Shown: positions 57,822-64,000 of the stretch, in pieces
Layout of the letters: each line of letters starts with the position of its first letter
Numbering within the stretch: the first letter of the stretch is position 1
NCBI GenBank assembly: GCA_030684405.1
Contig: JAUXYA010000032.1
Span: 1-64,000, forward strand
Source: Burkholderiales bacterium
GTDB taxonomy: Bacteria > Pseudomonadota > Gammaproteobacteria > Burkholderiales > SG8-41
DNA length: 64,000 nt
Reading direction: 5' to 3'
Program-made: the position numbers and the translations under genes
Notes under the pieces: generated by a model
Database searches by the model: none
Told to the model about the DNA's origin: nothing
Seen by the model: only the letters and a program-made list of their open reading frames with translations

Positions 57822-57861
57822 TGTTCGCTAGCGCACATTTAGTAATGTGCGCTAGCGAACA
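57822..57861. promoter_or_regulatory. Perfect 18-bp inverted repeat upstream of the kai operon
   Basis: TGTTCGCTAGCGCACATT (57822-57839), 4-nt loop, AATGTGCGCTAGCGAACA (57844-57861). It lies about 160-200 bp upstream of the kaiC start. There is no U-run in either direction after the stem (a T-run precedes it on the plus strand), so it is not a normal terminator. The core GCTAGC is itself palindromic. The remaining intergenic DNA (57735-58724) contains no gene I can support; it has a TCACTTGAG direct repeat at 57883-57900 and an AT-rich patch at 58060-58092. Confidence 0.7.
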
Positions 57862-58724
57862 GACGACAGCCAATCGCTGATGTCACTTGAGTCACTTGAG
57901 TTTTGCGATTTTTGCGCCAACAGTGACTAAATCTCGGCGCCAATGCGCATCGTCGTCGTTAGAAAACCGCCCTGACTGTCGACCTCCCGGTGCGGGGGGC
58001 GGCGCGGGGGCGGTGGCCCAGCACCGGCGCCGAGTTGCGGGCGCTGTTACGACATAAGTAACTGAATTAATTTATAAATTTTTATTTATTGAGTAACGGC
58101 TTGCGATCCATTCAGTGATGAATCTGCTGCCGCAACCGATATCCCGCGCTTGGCGCAATCCCCGTCGCACGATTCGATCTTCTGGCACAGACAGGCAGGC
58201 GAGGAGGCTGTAAAGCCTGGAGCCATCCTATTGAGTTGAGCGTCAGTCTCATTGCAGTGATTCATCGCGGCGAGTCCCGCTTTAAGCCCTCCGAACACTG
58301 ACCGCCTCATACCTGCAGGACAACGGCATATTCCGGATTCAAGCGCAGGAGCCACTGTCCAAGATGCTTGCGCCGGCCAATGACGCAGAGATTTTGCAAA
58401 AGTATTGATGTCTGGCTGTCGATTTTGAATGGCAAATGGCCGGCAAGCGTCACGACTCTACAAACTGTGCTTTTGGAATTTCCAGGCACCGTGCCGGGTC
58501 CGAATTACCTGCCGGGCGGTTCTTGCTGCGGCATCGGATAGGGACGCGCAGGCGAGTGTCGTTGACGGGGCGTGACTGGCGGTTGCCCGGCTATGGGACT
58601 ATGGGTCGGGGCGAAGCACACTTCGATCCGCGGCGTGCAGGCCACTGGTGACAACTATTACTGTCAGCACTGCTGACGGTTTCAATTCCAGATCTTTCCC
58701 ATCAACACGCGCCAGCGGCGGCTA

Positions 58725-59114
58725 TTACGCCCATTCGAGCCGATCGTTCTGCGAGAACGGATCGATGTTGATCCGGAGCGACTGAATGGTCGTCGTCGGC
58801 ACCTTGCGACGATCGACGTTCTTCAGCCGCACGAAACCAATGGCTACAAGCTTGCCCAGGGTGCGTGTAAGGTTCGGTTGTGCGCGGCCCGTCAACTCTG
58901 CGAGTTCGGCAATTGACTGCGGCTTTTTATCCCGAATAATGGCCAGGAGCTCGCGGTTCTGAGGTGTCAGCAACCGTAACAGCGCCTCGACAGAGTCAAC
59001 TGTCGTGCCCCCGGCGTCCTTCGGCTGGTACGGCATCGGATAGGGCTTGCGGACCCCAATCGACGCCGCCGCGCGTAACTGAAATTTGAATGGGTTTTCG
59101 CTGGTTGCACACAC
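58725..59114 (-). CDS. Winged-helix HTH DNA-binding protein (TumA/HVO_A0114-like)
   Basis: 129 residues from GTG at 59114, or about 103 from the internal Met in PYPMPYQPKD. The C-terminal 75 residues form a MarR-like winged helix: LLTPQNRELLAIIRDKKPQSIAELAELTGRAQPNLTRTLGKLVAIGFVRLKN (in parts). This type is found as the antitoxin partner in TumE/TumA-type modules, but no clear toxin is seen upstream (59115-59311 has no supported gene). The N-terminal part is uncertain. Confidence 0.75.
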   Translation of the reverse strand: MCATSENPFKFQLRAAASIGVRKPYPMPYQPKDAGGTTVDSVEALLRLLTPQNRELLAIIRDKKPQSIAELAELTGRAQPNLTRTLGKLVAIGFVRLKNVDRRKVPTTTIQSLRINIDPFSQNDRLEWA

Positions 59115-59311
59115 AGTGCAGGGGTGTTCCAGCGATTGAGGCGCGAATAATCGACGCCGGCGCAGGTCTGTATGAAGCTCAAGCGCTCGAAAAAGGAATG
59201 CTGCAGCTGGACGTAAGGCTCGAAAGCACTCGCTGAAGCTTCAGGGCACGCCGGACCGGTGGCGCAAGGAAAGGGCAAAGCTGGGGGGGGTTGCCCGGCT
59301 TCGTAGCAGAT

Positions 59312-59388
59312 TGGCGCGCCCGAGACGATTCGAACGTCCGACCCCTGCCTTCGGAGGGCAGTACTCTATCCAGCTGAGCTACGGGCGC
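59312..59388 (-). tRNA. tRNA-Arg (anticodon CCG)
   Basis: A full 77-nt cloverleaf on the minus strand. Acceptor GCGCCCG (59382-59388) pairs with CGGGCGC (59316-59322), then discriminator G and an encoded CCA (59312-59314). The anticodon stem-loop CTGCC-CTCCGAA-GGCAG gives anticodon CCG (reads CGG). The T-loop GTTCGAATC is canonical. Confidence 0.95.
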
Positions 59389-59424
59389 GTTGCGGAGCGG
59401 ATTCTAGCATGCCCCTGCAGCGGG

Positions 59425-59454
59425 TTTTACCGGGTATGCCAATGCCGATATAAT
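59425..59454 (+). promoter_or_regulatory. Candidate sigma-70 promoter of the cytochrome c gene
   Basis: TTTTAC (59425-59430), 18-bp spacer, TATAAT (59449-59454). 40 bp upstream of the ATG at 59495. Confidence 0.5.
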
Positions 59455-59494
59455 CCGCGCTTCCCTTTATTGTCTCTGCAGATCAGGACTCGCC

Positions 59495-60313
59495 ATGAGC
59501 GACAACCACACCCCCGAGCACGGCTCTCCGATCAAGACACCCAAGCAGCTGATCATTGTCGTGCTGCTGGCATTCATCATTCCGGTTCTTGTCATCGTCA
59601 TGCTGGCCCAGATGGCCACCAGCGGCAAAAGCCCGTCTGAGAATTCCGCTGCCGCCGAGGAAGCGATCGCCCAGCGCCTGAAGCCGGCAGGCGAAGTCAT
59701 CGTCGTGGCTGCCGGCGGCGCGCAGGAAGTGCGTGCCGGCAAGGCCGTTTACGAGGCGGTCTGCGCCGCCTGTCACACCACCGGCGTGCTCAATGCACCG
59801 AAGCTTGGTGACAAGGCCGGCTGGGTGAAACTGATTGCCGAAGGTCAGAGCAAGCTGACCGCCGATGCGATGAAAGGCGTGCGCCAGATGCCGCCGCGCG
59901 GTGGTGCACCTGACCTCTCCGATGTCGAGTTCGCACGCGCCGTGGCCTACTTGGCCAACCAGGCCGGCGCCAACTGGAAGGAACCGGATGCTCCGGCAAC
60001 GCCGGCGGCACCTGCAGCAGTAGTGGCTGCCGCACCTGCCACAGCCGCAGTGCCTGCCGCAGCCGCCAATGCCGGCAAGGGCAAGAGTGTCTACGAGTCG
60101 AGCTGTACTGTCTGCCATGCGGCCGGCGTTGCAGGTGCCCCCAAGACCGGCGACAAGGCTGCCTGGGCGTCACGCCTGAAGACTGGCAACAGCGCGCTGG
60201 TCGCAGCCGTAGTCAAGGGCAAGGGCGCGATGCCGCCGAAGGGCGGCAACATGTCCCTGTCGGACGACGACATTCAGGCCGCGGTCGATTACATGCTGAG
60301 CCTCGTGAAATAA
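59495..60313 (+). CDS. Dihaem cytochrome c (c5 type)
   Basis: 272 residues. N-terminal membrane anchor (about 16-40, LIIVVLLAFIIPVLVIVML), then two cytochrome c5-like domains with haem motifs CAACH (near 90) and CTVCH (near 206), each followed by a Met ligand region (QMPPRGG and AMPPKGG). An Ala/Pro-rich linker (about 166-190) joins them. Periplasmic electron carrier, membrane-anchored, probably between the bc1 complex and terminal oxidases. A good terminator follows. Confidence 0.93.
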   Translation: MSDNHTPEHGSPIKTPKQLIIVVLLAFIIPVLVIVMLAQMATSGKSPSENSAAAEEAIAQRLKPAGEVIVVAAGGAQEVRAGKAVYEAVCAACHTTGVLNAPKLGDKAGWVKLIAEGQSKLTADAMKGVRQMPPRGGAPDLSDVEFARAVAYLANQAGANWKEPDAPATPAAPAAVVAAAPATAAVPAAAANAGKGKSVYESSCTVCHAAGVAGAPKTGDKAAWASRLKTGNSALVAAVVKGKGAMPPKGGNMSLSDDDIQAAVDYMLSLVK

Positions 60314-60336
60314 CACGAGACGCTCATGCATAATCA

Positions 60337-60360
60337 AAGGGCGCAGTTGCGCCCTTTTTG
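60337..60360 (+). terminator. Rho-independent terminator after the cytochrome c gene
   Basis: AAAGGGCGCA, TT, TGCGCCCTTT followed by TT: stem GGGCGCA/TGCGCCC with a U-run (CCCTTTTTG). It lies 24 bp after the stop and 24 bp before apaH. Confidence 0.85.
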
Positions 60361-60383
60361 TTTGACATCCATCCGGACCCTTC

Positions 60384-61211
60384 ATGAGCACCTACGCCAT
60401 CGGCGACATTCAGGGCTGCTACGACGAACTGCGAAGACTGCTCGACAGCGTCGAATTCGATCCGGTCGCGGACAGCCTCTGGCTGGTCGGCGACCTCGTC
60501 AATCGCGGCCCGCAGTCGGCTGAGGTGCTGCGCTTCCTGCGCGGACTCGGTGATCGTGCGATCAGTGTGCTCGGCAACCACGACCTGCATCTCCTGGTCG
60601 TCGCCGCCGGGGTGCGCAAACCGCATCGCAGCGACACCCTCGACCAACTGCTCGCCGCCCCGGATCGCGAGGAACTGCTTGACTGGCTGCGCCAACAGCG
60701 CCTGATGCATGCGGACAATGGTTACGCAATGGTTCATGCCGGCCTGTTGCCACAATGGAGCATCGCTCAGGCACTGGCGCTCGCACGCGAAGTCGAGACT
60801 GCGCTGCGCAGTCCGGACCACGGCGAATTCCTCGCGCAGATGTACGGCAATACGCCGGCGCAATGGCACGACGACCTCGCGGGATTGGACCGGCTGCGGG
60901 TCATCGTCAACGCGATGACGCGGCTGCGGGTGTGCACCCCGCAGGGGGTTATGGAGTTCAGTCACAAAACCAGGCCTGAAGGCGCGCCAGCCGGCTATCT
61001 GCCCTGGTTCGACATTTCCCACCGCGAGAGCCGGGACACCCCCGTGCTGTTCGGACACTGGGCTGCACTGGGACTGACGCTGCGCCAGGACGTAGTGGGC
61101 CTTGATTCGGGCTGTGTCTGGGGGCGGAGCCTCACCGCCATCCGCCTCGAAGATCGCCGCGTGTTCCAGTGCGGCTGCGAAGGCGTCAGGGCGTCAGGCG
61201 ATCCACAATGA
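60384..61211 (+). CDS. Symmetrical bis(5'-nucleosyl)-tetraphosphatase ApaH
   Basis: 275 residues. Metallophosphatase motifs: YAIGDIQGCYDEL (D-x-H/Q type, first Asp), LVGDLVNRGPQS, LGNHDLHLL and VHAGLLPQWS; C-terminal GHWAALG and DSGCVWGRSLTAI. ApaH cleaves Ap4A to two ADP and removes Np4N caps from RNA. Its 3' end overlaps the convergent olsA by 26 bp. Confidence 0.94.
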   Translation: MSTYAIGDIQGCYDELRRLLDSVEFDPVADSLWLVGDLVNRGPQSAEVLRFLRGLGDRAISVLGNHDLHLLVVAAGVRKPHRSDTLDQLLAAPDREELLDWLRQQRLMHADNGYAMVHAGLLPQWSIAQALALAREVETALRSPDHGEFLAQMYGNTPAQWHDDLAGLDRLRVIVNAMTRLRVCTPQGVMEFSHKTRPEGAPAGYLPWFDISHRESRDTPVLFGHWAALGLTLRQDVVGLDSGCVWGRSLTAIRLEDRRVFQCGCEGVRASGDPQ

Positions 61212-61983
61212 GCTGACGCGCCACCGCCACCACTTCGCGGCGATGCCCGGCGTCGGGTGGCAGCGCCGGCAGAAACCACAGTCGCGCGTGCACGGCGGGC
61301 TGCGCGACGATCGCAAGCAGGCTCTGCCACAGCGACTTGTCGCCGTAGTAGGCGGCCTCGGTGCACAGCGAGCCGTCGCCCCGCTCGAAGCGCAATGCAA
61401 CCGGATGCACGGCCGCACCCGCCATCAGCGCCGGATGCAGCAGCGCACCGTGAAAGCGCAGCACCTGCGACCCGTCTGTTGTGGTGCCTTCCGGAAAAAC
61501 CGCGATCACGTCGCCCCCGCTCATCGCCTGGGCAATCTCGCCATTGATACGCGTCGTATCGCTGCGCCTTGCGCGCTCGATGAACAGCGTGCCGGTCTTC
61601 GCGCTGAGCCAGCCGATCGCCGGCCAGGAACGGATCTCCGACTTGGCCACGAAACGCACCGGCAAGGCGGCATTGATCACGAAAATGTCGAGCCAGGACA
61701 CGTGGTTGGCTACCAGCATCACCGGCCCGTCTTCGCCGTTTGGCACATCGCCTTCAACAAGCAGTTGCACACCGAGAATGCGCAACAGCCGCAGCGACCA
61801 CCCGCGCACGGCAGCGCGCCGGCACGAAGGGGAACAGAACGGAAAGTACACGGCGGCGGTCCACAGCCCGCGCAGCAGATGCAGCGTGACACAGGCGAGG
61901 CGCAGGCCGCGCCTCTGCAGCGATGTGGTGGTACCCAGGCCGCTCATGGCGGCCATTATAGGGGCGCTCAGCGCGCCGGCCAT
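61186..61983 (-). CDS. Acyltransferase OlsA/PlsC-type, ornithine lipid O-acylation
   Basis: 265 residues if it starts at the ATG at 61983, which overlaps the olsB stop (TGATG), a sign of coupling. ATGs at 61956 and 61947 are alternatives. Acyltransferase motifs: NHVSWLDIF (HX4D), FVAKSEIRSWPAIGWLS, FIERARRSDT and VFPEGTTTDG. A hydrophobic helix lies near residues 28-50. With OlsB upstream, the likely role is the second step of ornithine lipid synthesis (lyso-ornithine lipid to ornithine lipid). Confidence 0.86.
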   Translation of the reverse strand: MAGALSAPIMAAMSGLGTTTSLQRRGLRLACVTLHLLRGLWTAAVYFPFCSPSCRRAAVRGWSLRLLRILGVQLLVEGDVPNGEDGPVMLVANHVSWLDIFVINAALPVRFVAKSEIRSWPAIGWLSAKTGTLFIERARRSDTTRINGEIAQAMSGGDVIAVFPEGTTTDGSQVLRFHGALLHPALMAGAAVHPVALRFERGDGSLCTEAAYYGDKSLWQSLLAIVAQPAVHARLWFLPALPPDAGHRREVVAVARQLIVDRLTP

Positions 61984-62744
61984 CAGGCGTTCAGGAAGTG
62001 GCGCGCATAGCGCGCACTCATACGCGAAAGCGGCAGCAGCATCAGCAGGTCTGCCGTGTTGAAATCCGGATCCCACGCCGGCGCACCACAGATCCAGGCG
62101 CCGACGCGGACATAACCTTTAACCAGTGGCGGGGGCAGGGCATCAACCTCGCGTTCGAGGGCCTTCAATGGCAGTTCGCAGCGCGGGAATACGCGATACT
62201 CGACCGGCGAAAGATGTTCACAGGCAAGGCTGCGATAAATCGCGGCTGCAGCATGCCCGCCGTCGGCCATGCCCAGCGACGCGCAGCCCATCAGGTAGCG
62301 ATAGCCGCGCTGCGCGGCATAACCGATGAGACCGGACCACAGCCGGGTAATGGTCGCGCCGTTGCGGTAATCCGGATGCACGCAGGAACGACCGATTTCG
62401 ACCGTGGACTCGCGCAGATGCCGTAGCCGCGTCAGGTCGAATTCGCCATCGGCGTAAAAGCTGCCCAGCTGCTGCGCGCGCGGCCCGGGCAGCAGACGGT
62501 AAGTGCCCACCACTTCGCCGCTGCGGGTGTCGCGCACCAGCAGGTGCTCGCAGTGCGCATCGTAGAAATCGCTGTCGATGCCGGTTGTCGCTGCCGGCAT
62601 TTTTGCACCGAGTTCCTCGGCAAACACCTTGTAACGCAGGCGCTGCGCCTCGACGACCTCGTCGGGCGTGCGTGCGAAGGACATTGACAATTCGGGGACT
62701 GCACGCTCGCGCAGCCCGGATTGTTCTAGGGTGTGTTCCAGCAT
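61983..62744 (-). CDS. L-ornithine N-alpha-acyltransferase OlsB
   Basis: 253 residues. Features of the OlsB/GNAT-like hemolysin family: EAQRLRYKVFAEELGAKMPA, DAHCEHLLVRDTRSGEVVGTYRLL, ESTVEIGRSCVHPDYRNGATI and LMGCASLGMADG (in parts). It moves a 3-hydroxyacyl chain from ACP to ornithine. Ornithine lipids replace phospholipids under phosphate shortage in many bacteria. A hairpin covers its Shine-Dalgarno, and a candidate Pho box lies further upstream. Confidence 0.9.
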   Translation of the reverse strand: MLEHTLEQSGLRERAVPELSMSFARTPDEVVEAQRLRYKVFAEELGAKMPAATTGIDSDFYDAHCEHLLVRDTRSGEVVGTYRLLPGPRAQQLGSFYADGEFDLTRLRHLRESTVEIGRSCVHPDYRNGATITRLWSGLIGYAAQRGYRYLMGCASLGMADGGHAAAAIYRSLACEHLSPVEYRVFPRCELPLKALEREVDALPPPLVKGYVRVGAWICGAPAWDPDFNTADLLMLLPLSRMSARYARHFLNA

Positions 62745-62792
62745 CGGCCCGCCTCCGTCATCGATTTGACGGTGTCAGGCTAAGGCGGGCCG
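62745..62792 (-). promoter_or_regulatory. Long hairpin covering the olsB ribosome binding site
   Basis: On the minus strand CGGCCCGCCT (62783-62792) pairs with AGGCGGGCCG (62745-62754). An inner stem CCGTCA/TGACGG (62756-62773) stacks inside. The olsB Shine-Dalgarno (GGAGG) is on the 3' arm, and the ATG follows directly, so translation could depend on opening the hairpin. Confidence 0.65.
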
Positions 62793-62821
62793 GTTACAAC
62801 GCGGTTAAGCGGATGTTAAAA
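62793..62821 (-). promoter_or_regulatory. Candidate Pho box upstream of olsBA
   Basis: On the minus strand TTGTAAC, GCTTAAC and TTTTAAC repeat every 11 bp (62793-62799, 62804-62810, 62815-62821). The spacing equals that of the phoB Pho box, but the sites are weaker: the first matches the CTGTAAC consensus at six of seven positions. Confidence 0.55.
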
Positions 62822-62847
62822 ATCGGTGACGGGCGGCGCCGGGCTGC

Positions 62848-63303
62848 TCAGTGCGTGACACGGGAAGTGCGGCCGTCCGAGAGAATGCGCACGCGTTGGC
62901 CGGGCCTGAAGGTCTCGTCGGCTTCCTGGACGATGGCGACCAGCGCCCCGCTGTCGAGCTTGATGGTGATTTCAACACCGCTACGCCGTGTGCTGCCCTG
63001 CTCGATTGCCTGACCGGCGACGCCGCCCGCCACGCCACCCAGCACCGCCGCAGCCGTCGAGCCGCGTCCGCCGCCCACAGTGCTGCCGGCGAGACCGCCA
63101 ACAATGGCGCCCGCCGCCGGGCCGACGCCACTGCGCGTGCCCTCAATCTGCACCGGACGCACGCTTTCAACGATACCCATGCGCACATTCTGTTCGCGCC
63201 GCGCCTCGTCGCGGGTATAGGCGCCGCCGCCAAGTCCCTGGGCGCAACCGCCCAGCACCGCCAGCGCGACAAGGGCTGCTGCAAGCTGTATCCGTCTGCT
63301 CAT
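62848..63303 (-). CDS. Glycine-zipper outer-membrane lipoprotein (SlyB/Pcp-like)
   Basis: 151 residues from the ATG at 63303. Lipobox LAVLGGC (Cys near 20), then a glycine-zipper segment (GVGPAAGAIVGGLAGSTVGGGRGSTAAAVLGGVAGGVAGQAIEQ, in parts; about 60-105) and a C-terminal beta domain (GVEITIKLDSGALVAIVQEADETFRPGQRVRIL). It belongs to the SlyB/Pcp family of outer-membrane lipoproteins linked to envelope integrity. It sits upstream of olsBA on the same strand. Confidence 0.9.
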   Translation of the reverse strand: MSRRIQLAAALVALAVLGGCAQGLGGGAYTRDEARREQNVRMGIVESVRPVQIEGTRSGVGPAAGAIVGGLAGSTVGGGRGSTAAAVLGGVAGGVAGQAIEQGSTRRSGVEITIKLDSGALVAIVQEADETFRPGQRVRILSDGRTSRVTH

Positions 63304-63317
63304 GATGATGTCTCCCG

Positions 63318-64000
63318 TTACCACAGGTTCATGCCGAAGGCTTCGCGGAAACGGTCCGCCACTTCGGCACGTTCAAAGCGGTGATTCTGTCCACCTCGCC
63401 GGGCAATTTTCAGCGAGCCCATCAGCGACGCCAAGCGGCCGGTCAGCGCCCAGTCGGCGCCGTTCGCCAGGCCGTAGAGCAAACCCGCGCGAAAGGCGTC
63501 GCCACAGCCGGTCGGATCAAGCACTGCTTCCGGCTTGACGCTCGGAATCCCGATCTGGTTACCGCCAGCGTGAACGACCGCGCCCTTCGCACCCAATGTG
63601 ACCACAATGGCGCTGACAAGTTTCGCCAGTTCGTCGAGCTTTTTGCCGGTGCGCTCCTGCAGCATCTGCGCCTCGTAGTCGTTGACCGTGACATATTGCG
63701 CAAGGCGCACGAACTCCTCGAGTTCGGCGCCATTGAACATCGGCAGGCCCTGACCAGGATCGAAAATGAAGGGAATCCCGGCTTCGTGGAATTCCCGTGC
63801 ATGCTGGATCATGCCGTCGCGCCCGTCCGGGGCGACGATGCCCAGTTTTACGCCGGCCGCGTCGCTGACGTGGTTCTCGTGGGAATGGTTCATCGCGCCC
63901 GGGTGGAAGGCAGTGATCTGGTTGTCATCGAGGTCGGTGGTGATGAATGCCTGGGCGGTGAAGCTTTCGGGAACGCTGCGGATATGGTCCTGCGACAGGC
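63318..64000 (-). CDS. PfkB-family carbohydrate/nucleoside kinase, 5' end beyond the window
   Basis: At least 227 residues visible; the gene continues past 64000. Seen: ITTDLDDNQITAFHPGAMNHS, PFIFDPGQGLPMFNG, YVTVNDYEAQML, VVTLGAKGAVVHAGG and the PfkB signature DPTGCGDAFRAGLLYGLANG (catalytic Asp). The DDNQITAF segment resembles adenosine-kinase-like members of the family, but sugar substrates cannot be excluded. It ends 15 bp before the SlyB-like gene. Confidence 0.88.
   Translation of the reverse strand, partial: LSQDHIRSVPESFTAQAFITTDLDDNQITAFHPGAMNHSHENHVSDAAGVKLGIVAPDGRDGMIQHAREFHEAGIPFIFDPGQGLPMFNGAELEEFVRLAQYVTVNDYEAQMLQERTGKKLDELAKLVSAIVVTLGAKGAVVHAGGNQIGIPSVKPEAVLDPTGCGDAFRAGLLYGLANGADWALTGRLASLMGSLKIARRGGQNHRFERAEVADRFREAFGMNLW

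Noticed and set aside
57822-57861. Palindrome upstream of kaiC as a terminator
   Set aside because: The T-run lies on the wrong side for plus-strand transcription, and minus-strand RNA would be followed by A residues.
58086-58355. 89-codon minus-strand frame in the 57.7-58.7 kb gap
   Set aside because: No ribosome binding site, Cys-rich random-like composition, no recognisable family.
58967-59278. 103-codon minus-strand frame overlapping the HTH gene, as a partner toxin
   Set aside because: It overlaps the HTH gene in another frame and has no toxin motif; a decayed remnant cannot be excluded but cannot be shown.

Overview
The window looks like chromosomal DNA from a GC-rich betaproteobacterium (Burkholderiales, Rhodocyclales or Nitrosomonadales type). 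The evidence is the gene content and order: a DUF3683-type FAD/Fe-S oxidase, phoBR, DUF971-ubiE-Tim44-ubiJ-ubiB, nodIJ-hemJ, pilTU-yggS-proC-yggT, rng-maf-rlmH-rsfS-nadD, aceEF, a class I phaC, and olsBA. There is no rRNA and only one tRNA (Arg, anticodon CCG). Almost all of the DNA is coding. The genus is not identified.

Layout. 1-10 kb: aldo/keto reductase, FAH-family hydrolase, a methyltransferase, a YqaA-like membrane protein, the 1286-residue oxidase, an unrecognised 520-residue protein, a DUF2817 peptidase-like protein and a HIT protein. 10.5-17.3 kb: phoBR with a clear PhoB box, then DUF971, ubiE, Tim44, ubiJ and ubiB (ubiquinone biosynthesis). 17.3-25.4 kb: a sodium:solute symporter, a DHH phosphoesterase, a VanZ-like protein, a MazG-like protein, a ferredoxin, and a hydrolase-nodI-nodJ-hemJ-HIRAN operon. 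25.4-28.6 kb is a small accessory patch: an rRNA methyltransferase, a ParE/antitoxin pair, an integron-type integrase relic, a TauE/SafE permease and several repeats. 28.6-38.4 kb: pilTU, yggS-proC-yggT, a phospholipase-D-type lipid synthase and the rng to nadD operon. 38.5-49.3 kb: pyruvate dehydrogenase E1 and E2, PHA synthase, and a MerR-family LiuR-like regulator with two palindromic sites and leucine/isovalerate catabolism genes downstream. 49.4-52.9 kb: MFS transporter, GDSL esterase, phytoene-desaturase-like oxidoreductase. 53.5-57.7 kb: a kaiC-kaiB-kaiB-hybrid kinase operon without kaiA. 59.3-64 kb: tRNA-Arg, a dihaem cytochrome c, apaH, ornithine-lipid genes olsBA behind a candidate Pho box, a glycine-zipper lipoprotein, and a PfkB kinase cut by the window end.

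Three things stand out beyond the ordinary genes. First, a family of heptanucleotide tandem arrays, most of them paired with a degenerate inverted arm, lies against start and stop codons and once sits in frame inside a gene. Second, a dispersed AT-rich motif of about 35-40 bp lies inside genes or across their stop codons, usually in the sense orientation. Third, the kai operon has two unequal KaiB proteins, a KaiC with a long C-terminal tail, a possible leader peptide and a perfect 18-bp inverted repeat upstream.

Links between genes: PhoB probably controls itself and perhaps olsBA (phosphate-free membrane lipid). The LiuR-like protein sits between phaC and the leucine-catabolism genes, which suggests that acyl-CoA catabolism and PHA storage are controlled together.
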